A stretch of 64,000 nucleotides of DNA, from NCBI GenBank assembly GCA_944470555.2, contig OX104127.1, positions 127,473,113-127,537,112 of the forward strand, read 5' to 3'. Position 1 is the first letter of the stretch. Each line of letters starts with the position of its first letter. A model generated the notes under the pieces. That model was not told the DNA's origin and made no database searches. It worked only from the letters and a program-made list of their open reading frames with translations. This DNA comes from Heterobilharzia americana. Taxonomy: Eukaryota; Platyhelminthes; Trematoda; Strigeidida; Schistosomatidae. Shown here piece by piece: positions 47,244 to 60,600 of the stretch. The translations under genes and the position numbers were made by a program.

Positions 47244-47430
47244 TTCCGGCCCAGTGGCTCAATGGTAACGTGCCGGCCACGGGACCTGAAGATCGTGGGT
47301 TTGACTCATGGTGGGGTCATGGTTGCGTATTGCTAAGGAGTCCCATACTGGGACGAAACAGTTATCCAGTTCTTCCAGGTTTCCAAAATTCCCCCAACTG
47401 ATGTCAGTTCATGATGAATGCCGACTTAAA
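47244..47430 (+). mobile_element. Sm-alpha-like SINE with hammerhead (right arm)
   Basis: A-box TGGCTCAATGGTA (47255-47267), B-box GGGTTTGACTC (47297-47307), hammerhead at 47323-47372, tail ending in GATGAATGCCGACTTAAAA. The most complete copy of the family in the window, with its left-arm mirror. Confidence 0.87.
47323..47372 (+). ncRNA. Hammerhead motif in SINE (right arm), core position 5 changed
   Basis: Core CTAAGGA at 47333-47339, perfect 5 bp stem II, GAAAC, minimal stem III, ATC triplet. It has the same G5A substitution as the left arm, as expected if one arm copied the other. Confidence 0.75.
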
Positions 47431-47439
47431 AGAAAGGAA

Positions 47440-47880
47440 GAAGTAAACGTAGAAAGTAGTAGAAGCGAGGAAGGAAGAATGAGATTAAGTATAGCGGTTA
47501 AGATGAGGATAATGTGAGTATACATCTGCAACACTGACATCGGTTCTCAGCCATATCACCTAGAGTCTCCTACCACTGGTTCCTCTTGTACCACCGACCC
47601 CAAATGGCTGGTCTGCATCGCCACACATGGCTCAAACCAACGGTCAAACACTTCATATACTGATGCCATGTTTTAGTCTGGCCATCTCGGGCCTTTCTTC
47701 GGCCTGGATCTACTTCGGCCAACATTGTGTGGCGAGGGAGACGGTGGCTAGGTATATACGACAATGTCCCAACCATCTCAGTTGATGAAGGTTTATAACC
47801 GCATCAGGTATCTTACCCTTCCTGCCTAAAACTCTGCATCTGGCTTTGCGTTACTCATGTGGTGGCACCACAAAAATAAC
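47440..47880 (-). mobile_element. RTE-2 LINE, 3' fragment
   Basis: 47515-47760 is almost identical to 52150-52400, the 3' end of the long RTE-2 copy. The minus-strand frame at 47776-47570 reads [14 protein letters not shown], the usual C-terminal word. 5'-truncated near 47880. It abuts the tail of the right-arm SINE, so one has inserted at or into the other. Confidence 0.85.
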
Positions 47881-48598
47881 TAGGAAGACTTTTTCAAATA
47901 CCACGAAACTTAGCTTGCACGCATTAAAAGGACCGAAATGAACGAGATCTTGTTAACAGAAGCGACTTGTGGGCTGAAGTATAGCCCTAAACACTACTTA
48001 ATTAACTCTTTTTGTCAATGACTACAGACGTTTCTCAGCTAAAACTGCTGACAGAAAGACAAATAGTGGGGATTTCATCAGGATCGAAAAAATGGGGGTT
48101 AACTTGAGGTATCACTCAAGTCACAGAAACACAAATCAAAACAGTTCGATCAAACTCTACTTGTAGAATAGTAATTCGCGTAGTAGACAATAAGTGCGAA
48201 ACATCCTTGTGGTACTGCTAGTTCCAACAGGAATGACGTGAACCATAGCCCAGTGCATGAAAAAGTGGTTTTGGAATCGCGATTTCCGAAATGACCAGCA
48301 TTTGTGTACCTATATTTCCTATCGCTGCCTCTCACAGACTCAATGTATTGTCACAACAAAGCTAATCAATAAGTGTTCAGTGGCATTCAACTATAACTAA
48401 TTTCCAGCGTATGGCATTAGTCATCCCATTTTTCGATTTAAAAAAAAAACAAATATCACTACTTAACATAAAATTATGTTGTACAGTATCAATCACAGAA
48501 CTATCTGTATAATTATAAAACGACATACAGTAACTGCAATGCAACATTAAATCTGACAAACAATGGCCACTAGATCACTTAAAGCAAAGGATACTTTC
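47881..48598. other. Downstream of PMPCB stop; presumed 3' UTR and intergenic
   Basis: No canonical AATAAA was found on the minus strand in the first few hundred bases below 48599. The UTR end is not placed. No other gene seen. Confidence 0.4.
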
Positions 48599-48663
48599 CT
48601 ATAGACGAAGCCACCAAGTTTGATCACGAATGCAACCGTAGTCAGGCAATGTTTCAACAGGAC
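48599..48663 (-). CDS. PMPCB: PMPCB last exon
   Basis: The acceptor TTTTAG precedes GTCCTGTTG. The exon codes for [12 protein letters not shown] and the WWLRL terminus, then TAG. It completes a glycine codon split after its first base, matching the phase of the previous exon. Confidence 0.88.
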
Positions 48664-51600
48664 CTAAAACAAAATGAAATGAAAAACCCGATGAAAAAGC
48701 ACGTCAACATATGTCAGATTACCTGGATTATGATGTAAGCAAGCACTTACTTAGATATTTATGATCATTATCCACTTTTGTTTTGACGTTCTGATGATGC
48801 TTGTGATCATACCCAACCAGGAGGATTTTTAGTAGACCTAAGGTATATGGGTGATGTGACTGGTAGTTGAGGATACTGACAAGAAGCAGTCTTTTGAAAA
48901 TTTCGAGTGAAAACAAGAGAATGATGTTCCTAGGACTGATTTGAACTCATACGTAATTTAACGGTAGGCCGCATTAGTTAACTGCGTCGACCAACTATTT
49001 AGGTGTTGCATCATCACTGTTGAGTTTGTTACCAATGAAATCTCATCACGGGTACACTAATGGTTCATTTAATCTTTGCAAACCAAAATAAGTTGCAAGA
49101 ATGTACATCAAAAAGCAACTATACCATCCAACCATTGCGTGAAATCGGCTTCATGACTGCTGAAAGTGAACATAAGAGCTACTCCAGCACATCTCAACAG
49201 TTTGTGTGGTTTTATCGATACGTATAAAATATTGGGTGATGAAGAGGGTTTGTCAATGGCATTCTGAACAAATATCGATCGGAATGGTTTGAGTGTTATA
49301 CACACCAAGCTATTATTTACTCAGATATGTGCACGTTCGTGCAGTAGGTAATGAACCACACCTTTTGTGTGAGGACTACTAGTGAGACCTTACATGACCG
49401 CCCAAACTTCGGTAGGTGGAGCGGTGTTCGGACCCGTGACCCACCTGGTTGAAAATCAACTGCCTAAACCAATGAGTCACAGCTGCACAATTCTCAGTCG
49501 GTATTCCGCTGAAAAAAAGCTCAGTCAAACATTGCACCGACCAACGAAGTGAATGACTGTTGGTTTGAGCTTTTCATATCTGAGCTTTGGATGACAAATA
49601 ATGGGTTGATATTTAGTTATATGCAAATTACACTCGAAGATCAAACAGTAACGCGCACTCGAACGACTCATTGCACTGAAGTAGTAACTGATGCTGATCA
49701 GAAGAATATCACAATGCAGAACTGGTAAGTAAGCGAGTGTATGCAAGTATTTCATATCAAAAGTAAGCTGATTTGTATACAAAATATATCAACTACATAA
49801 CATGAATACTAACCAATTACAGCGAATGTCCAGTTCAGGATAATACAGAAGTCAACTATCATAATTACTTTTCCGAAAAACAAGACTCGTACAGTGTGGG
49901 CATCAAAGAAAGGCACCATACAAAACAAAATGACGACATAAAAGAGAGACAACAAAAAGGAAAATAGCAGATGATGTACATTCCCTGTAGAGTTCACCAC
50001 TTCCGTCTCACTTTATGATAAGCGGTGAAACAGAAAGCTAGGGAATCATCAATATTTACCTTGATCTTTAATTATCTGATAACTTCTGAAGCTACTAGGT
50101 TACATATTCCTTCCAATTATATCCAAGGAGTCATAGCGTACCAACAGATACTAACTTATCAATTCATTGTATCTTGTCGTTACACACTGACTATCTCCCC
50201 CTTTTCTCAACTAGTCGCAGGGTTGGTAAATAATACACAAAATGGGACAGCATTTCCAGGACATGCCCTGACCAATAAGGTTCGCATCCTACAATATGAT
50301 ATCATTTACTGAGTTACAATTCACGCCCTACTTAAACGCGCTGAAAGGCCTAGAAATTATTAGACTATAAATAAATTTTAATGACAAGTTGATACACAAT
50401 AATCAGTTTATGATGTTGCTCAAAACATTATCAAATTAATAAACTTGTCATTAAAATGCCTTTATAGTATATTAATCACTTCTACAACGCACAAACTCTC
50501 CATTTATTCACCAAAAGATTACTGAAATGTTGACAGGAAACATGAGATAACTGTGGTCGAATACACTGAGTTGTCGGATATCCTTGTCATTGTTCACTCG
50601 TCCTTTCGAAGTTACACTGACGCATTTCATTCTGAATTTCGATATGTGGCTAAAAATCTCACTAACCTGCACTAACATAACTACTGAGAAACACGAATTT
50701 TGTGATTAATTTCGGCGGTTTACAATCAACAGTGAGTGAGTGAATACATAGAATACCAAAACTACTGTCCAAACACTACACTCCCACAATACGAAGCATA
50801 TGTTATACACATGTTACATGGGTTATTTCAACTACTAAAATATTTCAAAGGCAGTTTTTTGATGAACGCATCATTCCTAACCAATGAAATATCGATCTTT
50901 CTCTTGCCCCTTCGTGCCTGATATCCTTATCGATGAAATCAAATGAAAAACATAATTACTTACCAATAGCTGCGACAGCAGGACATTTATCGAATAAATA
51001 TTTTGAACACGTTTCTCTAATGTGCTCATCTGTGAGTGCCTACATAATGGAATTATAAATACTTAATAAAAGTCAATTCAAAAAGCGAAATCATTACTTT
51101 CGGCAACTCAGTAAAAAAATTATTGGTCCTTAATACTAATGTGTGACTCATTAAGTGAATGTTACACATAGTAACTATATATTTCTACCATAAATGAGGA
51201 GCTACGGCTTATTGGTTTAAGGGTTTGACTTCAACCAATGGGTCACGAGTCTGAACACCGGTCAACTACCACAGTTTGGGAAACCAGGTAATATCGTGAG
51301 CCTTCATACAATAGTTGTGGCTCATCGTCTACTGCACGAATGAGCACAAGGTTGCTGAGAGCGTACTGTAAATCTTTTGAATGCTCTATTAAGGTCACCA
51401 AGATAAATATCGAACTTATAACTCTGAAGACTCAAAATCAAGTGTCATATTCTTGCTTGCAGCGCGAAGTGTAGTTTGACGAATCACAGGGCAGAGTATG
51501 TGACATGATTTCCCTTACCGTAAAGCTTCATAAACATCTCCAGATTTCTTTCTACTTTCAAACATCACTTTTAACGCCTTGGTTGGAATTTAAAAGTAAA

Positions 51601-54600
51601 CAAGATGAAAGCAGCACGAGTACATTTGTGGCAACATCTGAGTACAAACCTCGGTTACCCAGCTTTGAATACGCAAGAGAATATTTCATCGAAGCTTGCA
51701 GTAACACTTTACTGATGAATGATGAAAACCGTTGAAAGTAGGTTCAGTGCCCTTGAAGACTATCCGACATGCTTTGAATGAAAGTTTATACTAGTTGTCA
51801 AAAATGGTGAGTTTAACACAAGGCTGGTATCAGCAGAAGATCCTTGGGTTGTCTTCATCAAATACAAACCATACTTATCTTTAAGTCAAGCTGCCGTGAC
51901 TTTAACTGCTGTAATTTTGTGCAATGGTCCAGGTCATCATCATCATCAATATCAACACAGGACTAGGCATTACTGCGTAACGGTCAGAAATGCCACACCT
52001 CATATCAGTACATCAAGTAGAAAGGCACTGAGGTGAAAGATGAAGAAAAGAAAGTTCAACCGGAAGAAATATAAAGTACGAGAAGAGAGAAAGGAAAATG
52101 ACAAAATGGTGAGATTCGGCATAATTGTCAAGATGAGATTAATGTGAGTATACATCTGCAACACTGACATCGGTTCTCAGCCATATCACCTAGAGTCTCC
52201 TACCACTGGTTCCTCTTGTACCACCGACCCCAAATGGCTGGTCTGCATCGCCACACATGGCTCAAACCAACGGTCAAACACTTCATATACTGATGCCATG
52301 TTTTAGTCTGGCCACCTCGGGCCTTTCTTCAGCCTGGATCTACTTCGGCCAATATTGTGTGACGAGGCAATCGGTGACTAGGCATACGTAACACGTGTCG
52401 GAGCCGACTATCTCAGTCAATGAAGGTTCACAAACTCGTCAACTGATTTACCTCTTCTCCATAAAACTCTACACCTGACGTCTGTGTTATTCACATGATG
52501 ACACCACAGAATACGGCCTATACTACGAAGAAAACGGTGGTCAAACACCTGAAGCCAGCCTTCTCATGTCTTCCACCTTCAATGGCCATGTTTCACAGCC
52601 ACACAGTAGAACAGATCGGACTGCTGTACAGGTGCAGTACACGCCACCCTTAATAGACAATCGGATATCACTGCAGCGCCACAGGTGGTGTAAGTTGGCG
52701 AAACACAGCCGAACCTTTTGTATTTATGCAGAGATTTCATCGGCCACTGACCAACGTACCATGGCTGATCTTACTTCCCAGATAAGAGGTCGACACACCC
52801 AACCACTACACTCTCTATTGTTAGCCGTGGCACCGTAGAACACCAATCCTGGAGCAACATTTGCATTTGGGTGGTGAGAAACCGCATCCTAAACATTCTC
52901 AAATTCCCACTCAAAGTGTTCAGAAGACTCTGAATCTTGTCAGCCTCTTCACCTAACAGGACTACGTCATCTGCATATTCTAGTTATAACGAAAATCCTC
53001 CTCGATTAGATTAACGTCTGTGTAATCAGGTGACGAGAGGGAAACCTCCATAACAATATCTGTGATAAAGTTGAATAACAATGGAGACACTGGGCATCCA
53101 TGACGGACACCACTCCACAAGCACAGCTTCCTGGACATCTCACCATAAGCTCTAACATACCCACTAGTGTTCGAGTGGAGAGATTCCAATAAGGTGATGT
53201 ATTTACTCGGCATGCCTTTCACTGACAGACATTGCCATAAGACTTCTCGATCAACGGAGTCGAATGCCGCCTTCAGGTCGAGAAATACAACTATTGTCGG
53301 GCGTCGGTAAGCGTGTCTGAGTTCCAAAACCTGGGGCAGTGTAAATATTTGATCGATACACCCACGGCCGGGTCTAAAGCCTGCCTAATTTTCTCGGGCT
53401 TGCTGTTCCCAAGCTCCACTCAGACGTCGAAGAACTATAGAACCTAGGATTTTGGATACTATGTTCGTCAGGCTGACTCCTCTATGGTTATCACAAGAGG
53501 ACTTCTCGTCTTTCTTGAAGACTGGGACAATCAGTGACTTAGACCAGTCGGAGGGGATCGTATTTGATTCCCATATACTGGCTAACACTTCCGTTAGCCT
53601 GACTAAGAGCACTCTACCACCATTCTTGTATACCTCAGCAGTTAGTCCGTCTGGTCCTGCTGCCCTTCCTCGTTTCAGGCTACCTACCGCTTTCTCAACT
53701 TCTTCTAGTGTTGGGGGACCTGTCTCTATGTCCCATTCAGGGTCCGACTGGATAGCGGGCAACGCAACGGTGGCTGGAGGCCAGTTAAACTGTTCCTCAA
53801 AGTGTTCTGCCCATCGTCCCAGTCGCCTCCCCTGCGAGTGAATCGCAGATCCGTCCTTCTCCGCTATAGCCTCACTAACTGTTGTTGACCATTTCCCCCC
53901 AGTCTCCTTAATAAGTCTAAATAACTGTCTACTGTTACCGATCGCCGCTGCCTTTTCCATCTCTTTAGCCTTCACTGCCCACCACTGTTCACGATCGTTG
54001 CGCAGACTTTTCGTCAGTCTATTTTTAAGTTGCGCTCGCTCTTCATTGTACTCAGAGCCTGCAGGGATGCATTCACGTGCATCCATTAGTTTGGAAGAAG
54101 CTGCTGATATCCACTGGCTCTTTTTAGCCATTATTTTGGAGTCGGCTACAGTCTTCGACTCTGCTTTTACAGCAGACTGAAGATGGACCAAGCTTCTTCT
54201 GGATGAGTGACAGTCTTTTGTTCCGATAACTGCCTAGCCAACTTCTCACTGAACACGGCTTTGGTGTTTTCGTTGTCCAGCAGAACTCGTAGTGGTTTTG
54301 TTGCCAAATTTTTTCTACGTCCATTGAGACGCAGGCATATACGTGCTCGGACCAACGCATGATCGCTGTCCAAACACGTACTCCAGAAGGAGCGGCAGTC
54401 TTCCACCGATCCTCTCCAGCGATGACTAATAGCAATGTGGTCTATCTGTGTCCATCGCTGAGTCGAGCTCGGTGGACGCCAGGTCAGACAGTGCCTTTCT
54501 TTATGTCTGAAATTGGTGCTGGCTAAAAATAGGCGGTTATCTGAGCATAGTTGTAATAGGCGATCACCGTTATCTGTACGTTCAGCTGGGATTCCGAAAG

Positions 54601-57600
54601 TGCCACCTAAGTGCCTTTCTGCCTCACTCAGTCTACCCACCTGTGCGTTGAGGTCACCTGCAACAACCACTACGTCCGAACGTTTGGCTTTCGAGAGGAG
54701 GTTAGACAGTTTATGGTAGAACTCGTCCTTCACTTCATCCGAACTGCAGTCAGTGGGTGCGTAAGCAGAGATTACAAAGAGACAACGGCGAGTCTCACTA
54801 TTCCTTTTAGTTCTCACTGTGCCGTTCAGCCTCATAGCGCAGAGGCGACTATCAACTGGGATCCAGTCTAGTAGTGAGTTTTCTGCCCTGGTGCTTAATG
54901 CTATACCTACACCTGCAAGACCACGAGAGCTAGCTATCGAATCTCCAGAAACTCGAAGGGTGAATTTTGCAGATTCACCAGATTAACCAGGAGAGGTCAG
55001 GTGAATAACCACACTTGGGTCCTGTATGCGTGTCTCACAAACACAGCACACATCCATGCCCGAGTTGCTCGAGTCTTTGCCAGCAAAGCCTGTTGACCAA
55101 CTTGACGGAGGGTACGGACAATGAAGGCTCCAATGTGTAATTTCGAGCGTGGTTTAAGGAGACCAAGGATGCTGTTTTGTGGACTCAGATCGTTGTCGAA
55201 GGCTGCAGAGTTAAAAGAAATTGAAGATGGTGTAATATCGTTAGTTGAGAGGCGTGAAATAAGATTACAAGGTAAAGATGGAGGAGGTGGATACCAGTCT
55301 GCGGAAACTTGAGTGCTGATCGAGTTGTGAGGGCGGTCGACACTTCCTGGCTGCCCACACCGTGGAAGGCTATTTCTTTGTGAGGTACCCGAAAGAGATT
55401 TGTGACCACAGAGCCCATCGGACATCTGCTTGAAGCCTGATTATTTTGAACTCATGTATTTTTGCGGCCGGATGGTAGAAAAGAAACGACAAATCAACCA
55501 ACACCGCCGGTCCGGCAGACCGTGAGGTATCGTGAAGTGTTATTTTGGGGGCCGACCTTTTCTAACCCCCCTTCCACTGAGAAGGCAGCATCAGAATGGC
55601 ACTGCTGGTCACTCGAGGGAAACACCTGACTGCTATCACACCCCATCCAGCTAGCAGTAGTACGACATCACCCTCAGATCCCCATCATAGTATAGTAATT
55701 TACACCACATCATATTGTACATGAAAAGCAATTGCACGCTAAGGTCATTCATTATAAACAGATGTCTTCAACAGAAAAATTGGGTAGGGGGGGTTGTGTT
55801 TACAGTTCCCAATTAAACCAGGCCCTAGTCGGCCACACAGTAATGATCGCAAATAAATGAGAACAATTCAAAGACTTTTGAATTTATAACGCACTAATTT
55901 ACAGTGTTTGATAGCAAACAATTAAATCTCATGAAAACCAAAAGGTTTTAGACATTACTAAGTTCAACATAGAATCACACTCTACTCACATCAGGATAGC
56001 ATCACTTGTTCTCTGGCTACTGCCATGAAGTGTTGCAACTTGAATTGATGCACATTTATGCGAATTTCTAAGTTGATTTTGTCCACCAACGTCTGTCCAC
56101 AATTAGATTAGTACAAAATTAATGCCTAAACCTTCGCGCCATAAAGGAGTTCTGTAAGCGACCACGTGAACTTTCATGCACAAGATGAACCGCACCAATA
56201 GCGTGAGGGCTCATGATGCTACATGGCTACAGAAAAATCGGTAGGAGAAATGGGTTTTGAACCCGTGTCCCACTTGGTTAGAAGTCTGCTGTTAAGATCC
56301 ATGAGCCACAGATTCGCATCACGAAGAAACTCATCAGATGAAAAGCAGACATTTTCACTAACTGATCGATATTTTATGGTAAGTAGTTTATGTAAATAAT
56401 TATTCCACAACATTCAGTTATTAATGTTATTAAAATGTAACCAAATGCAACCGATACATACGTAACTCTACCTAAATTCCCAGAAGTTACATAGCAATAG
56501 AACACGCCAAGAACACGAGAAGGGCAAACATTCAAGCTTACAACCCTTAACTTCTAATTTCTTGTGAATTTCAAATACGTTTTCTTATTTTTCCTGACCT
56601 ATGACTTCCTACTGTACTTTTAAAAACTAACAAGGTGACAAAATTGGTTAACAGGTATTTAACTGAAGGCAGAGTAGACAACTGAACCAAGTGGATGGAA
56701 ATAAGCATTCCCCACATCTTTTCTAAACCCTACAATTAAGTATAATGCAAATAAAAACGCCTAATTTACCACAAACACCAATAACCATTACATGATGATC
56801 GTAAGAAACCCGATAATAAAAGCAAGAAAAACTATTTTATCTTACGTCGATTCTGGCGAGCAATTCAGTTATGGGTATACGACGACCATAAACTAACATA
56901 TGCCGACCAATCTCTTCACAAGTAGGAGTAGTGCCATCCAGCTGCAAAAGAAGATGTGTCTTCAACTGATTTTTGGCTCTAGCGATTTCATGCGACTTGA
57001 CTTGACTACAAATACGAACAAATTCCTTCATAAACTCAAGGACAGATTCACCTAACCCCATCCTCTCTGCTGTTAGGTATACTCCCCTGCAAAAGGAAAA
57101 TCGATTATACAAGTGAAGGTCAACATTAGAAGTATGACACAGGACGCATAGAGGATACAGTATTTGTGCTGACTAATTACTGCATTTAATATACAAATGG
57201 AAGCTCCCAGTTATCGAGTGTAACACGGTATTTTCTAGGTCTATCACGAAGTAATCTGCTATTAGGGGACCAAGTGGTGATCTCACTATCACTCCATCCT
57301 TTTGTCGGTGGAATGCATTGTCGAATTTGAACTGGTCCTTAAAAGTTTACTTGGGAAGTAGTTGTTTTAAATAGTACTTTGGAACACCAATGTAGAACTT
57401 AGTCTACGATGAAGTTGCATGGGAAACAAATGGTTCCAGTGAGCGGGACTTTAGTAAAGAGTGAGGTCAAATACATAGTTGTCATTTGCCTACTTAATAT
57501 ATTCAGACTATTGATTGAATTAACGAAGTCAAATGAATTAAACACCGAGTATTAAAATGGTTTCTAACCGGTTGTAAGATATCAAAGCCATCCGGCGGCA

Positions 57601-60600
57601 GTATGAAATGGTAATTTGTTCATTAAACGGAGTGGAAAGTTTTCTTTATGCACTTTTGGAAAACCATATGGTCAAGGAACTACAAAACCAAAGGATTGTG
57701 GTTGCTCAAATAATTCAGAGATTATTATCCATTCACTCTTTATTTCCTCGTAAATACAGATAAGCCTTTGTTCTATTTGGTGGGCACTATTTCTGAAGTT
57801 TCTTTCAAATATTTATTTTCATCTGATATTGTAGGTGCGACTTTAGGTGTGTGATTCATATGACCCAAAAGGACAACTTCAACACTTATACGAAAAAAAC
57901 AATCTTTATTCTCGCCTGACGACAACAACCGACTAACATACGGTTTCGCATCAACGCACTGATGACAGCAACCCAAAACCACCGATGTGAATTGTTCAAG
58001 ATACTTAGTTGGAACTGGAATGAGATAATTCTTTTGACTGATCAGTTTTTAAATTGAACTTTAACGTGTAGGTTGTTAGCGTTCGATAAAATATCATAAA
58101 ACTTGGGACCCAACAATAACGCTTGTATTTGAAAGGAAGCCAATGGTATACTGACGTATTCAGAAACATATTTTCTAGGTTTCAGGAAATTTGAATATGC
58201 ATCTGTTGGGTTACGGCTCTTCATTATCCTCAAGTCAACATTTCTAGAATATTGTTTAGAAACTTTATTTTTTCTGTGAAATCTATCCCCACTATTTCAG
58301 ACAATTCGCATAAAGCATACCTTTTCATTGAGCCTACGTTCTAATTACTGCGGCTGGGATTTATTTTATCCATTAAGTGTTTATGTTATGGTTAGTACAC
58401 ACATTCCAAAAGCTGAACTCCACTGAGCGGAAAAAATACCTAGTTCACTCACTTTCGTTGAGAATTTAGAAAGTTGGTACAGATGAAATGACAATTAGAC
58501 GCTTATCATGATCAAGATGAGGAAACTGTTCACTTTCAAGTTGACATAATCTTAGTAACACGAGAGAAAAACCGGTAACTGCTACCACATTATCATTTGG
58601 AAGAACTGCATTTTTAATTTGCATTTGCAATTTTATATACAGACAAAAGTGCAAATCCGAAACAAAAACAAGTACAAGAACACAATTAGACAATCCACTT
58701 AGTAGACCAGAATATGATAAAGTGAGTGTATCTGCGTCACCGAAACCCTCGAGCCACATCCCTGAGTGAATACATGTGCGCACGCCATTGTGACTGGTTT
58801 TAAACCATGTCACCAACAATTCCTATCGTCTCGAAGATCTCAGTCAGTCTACACCCCTCTACACAGCCCATACCAACAGCCAGAGAACTTATGAATTGGT
58901 TGTATTTCTTAGTTTGGCCACCCTGAACCCTCTTCCAACTTAATCCAACTTTCCCTAGCATGTCATATCGAGGAAGGCGATAGCTCGGCATGTGCAGTAC
59001 ATATTCAAGCCACCTCAGTCGATGAATGTCCACAATCTCACTAACTGACCTGTCTGTCTCACCTAGCAACCTTCGCTTAACCTCAACATGGCTAATATGG
59101 TGATTCCACCATACACGAGCAATACTACGAATATACCTGTGACCAAAGACTTAAAACCGCTTCAGATCTTTTGTTTTTGACGGTCTTGTCTCGCAGTCAT
59201 ATAAAGAGGCAGAACAAACTGCAGCGCAGTATACTCGCTCTTTGGTAGATAGTCGGATATCACACCAGTCGGTCCCACAGATGACTCGAATTGGCAAGTA
59301 CCAAACAGGGCCTCTGCATCGGAACTGAGATTTCGTCAGTAACCAGACAGCTTGGGTTTACGCAACTCCCAAGTAGTGTTCTATACATTCCGCCACTTCA
59401 CTCCCTATCCTTAAAACTGGGAGTAGGTGCAGACCAGTCCAGAACCATCACCTTACATTTGACAGGTGCGAAACGCATGTTAAACACACTCCGATTTCCG
59501 CTCAAGGTGTTCAGAAGAACCTGCATCTTGTCAGCGTTCTTACCTAGCAGGATAATGTCGTCTGCGTACTCCAAGTCAATCCCTGTGAAACCAGATGTAC
59601 CTAGGGTTACATCCGCCAGTACACATACAAGGGATTTGACTACGAACGATGACAGTGGGTATCCGTAGTGGACACAACTAGCTGTCGTCAATTTTGATGA
59701 CAACTCTCCACAAACCCTTGCATGATTGCGTGAGTTCGAGTAGAGAGCTTTGATTGGCGTTATATACTAGCTCAGTACTGCTTTCAGTTAGACACTGCCA
59801 CCACCCCACGGTCGACAGAGTCAACTGCTAGGTTCAGATCAACGAATAGGGCAAGCGTCAGCCACCGGCAGTTATCCCTGTTTCAGGATCTGCAGAAGCG
59901 TAAAAATCTGATCGTCCCACCCTCATCCAGACTTGAAACCTGCCTGGTTTTCTTGTGTTCGTTGTTCTGCAGCGCTAGTTCAGTGTCGGACAACTAAGGA
60001 CCCCAAGATCTTGAACACGATATTAGTCAAACTGAATCCGCAATGCTCGTCACACGAAGACTTATCTTTTTTTTCATAGAGTGGGACAATCAGTGAAGTA
60101 AACCAGTCAGACGGGGCTACCTCTGATTTTTACACACTGCTAGTACATCCGCCACTTTAATCAGTAACTTCATACCTGCACCCGTAAAAATTTCGGGTGG
60201 CGAACTATCAGATCCTGCTGCTTTGCATCGTTTCACGTTTCATTCAGCCTTCTCAAATTCAAAGAGAGTTGAAAGACCATCATCGCCGTCCCATTCAGGC
60301 TGGATATTGGGCGACTGAAGCGTTTCTGAAGGCCAGTTGAAATGGGTTCCAGTGTTCTTAACGTTCTAGTCACCTGTCCTGGGAGGTCACGAGTGTCTCG
60401 TTTTTTCTGGTGATGGTTTCACAAATCACAGTTTTCTTGAGACCATCCTCAATAGGCCTAAATAGTTGCCCGGTGTTAGCGAACGCTGGTGCCTTTTCTC
60501 TCTTGCTTTTGCTACTCACCACTGCTCGCGATCCGTATGAAGATTCTTGGTCAACTTACTTGTAAGTTGCTTTCGCTCTTCGTTGCCATAGTAGCTGCCT

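Larger units (their letters stand above)
46597..47425. repeat. Large near-perfect palindrome with two SINEs and a third in the spacer
   Basis: Arm 46597-46935 and arm 47087-47425 (339 bp each) are reverse complements with very few mismatches, most of them at the outer and inner ends. The spacer is 151 bp. Each arm holds a complete Sm-alpha-like SINE plus about 155 bp of sequence upstream of the SINE head. The duplicated unit is therefore larger than the SINE, and two independent insertions cannot explain it. Confidence 0.92.
51936..55705 (-). mobile_element. RTE-2 LINE, nearly full-length copy
   Basis: A second RTE-clade family, distinct in protein sequence from RTE-1. Read on the minus strand: a ~280 bp 5' UTR from about 55705 (homologous to 61815-61500), endonuclease (55425-54167 in two frames), RT (54191 to about 52900) with one stop and one frameshift, C-terminal domain to about 52160, a ~200 bp 3' UTR, and a GAT-type repeat tail near 51936-51950. 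It is well preserved apart from those breaks. It sits in a PMPCB intron, in sense. Confidence 0.88.
51040..56845 (-). other. PMPCB intron (5.8 kb) hosting an RTE-2 copy
   Basis: Donor GTAAGA, acceptor ATGTAG. It holds SINEs at 51195-51350 and 56215-56330 and the long RTE-2 copy at 51936-55705, which lies in the same orientation as the gene. No extra exon was needed for collinearity. Confidence 0.8.

Noticed and set aside
53452..53841. 129-codon plus-strand frame
   Set aside because: Antisense shadow of the RTE-2 reverse transcriptase on the minus strand.
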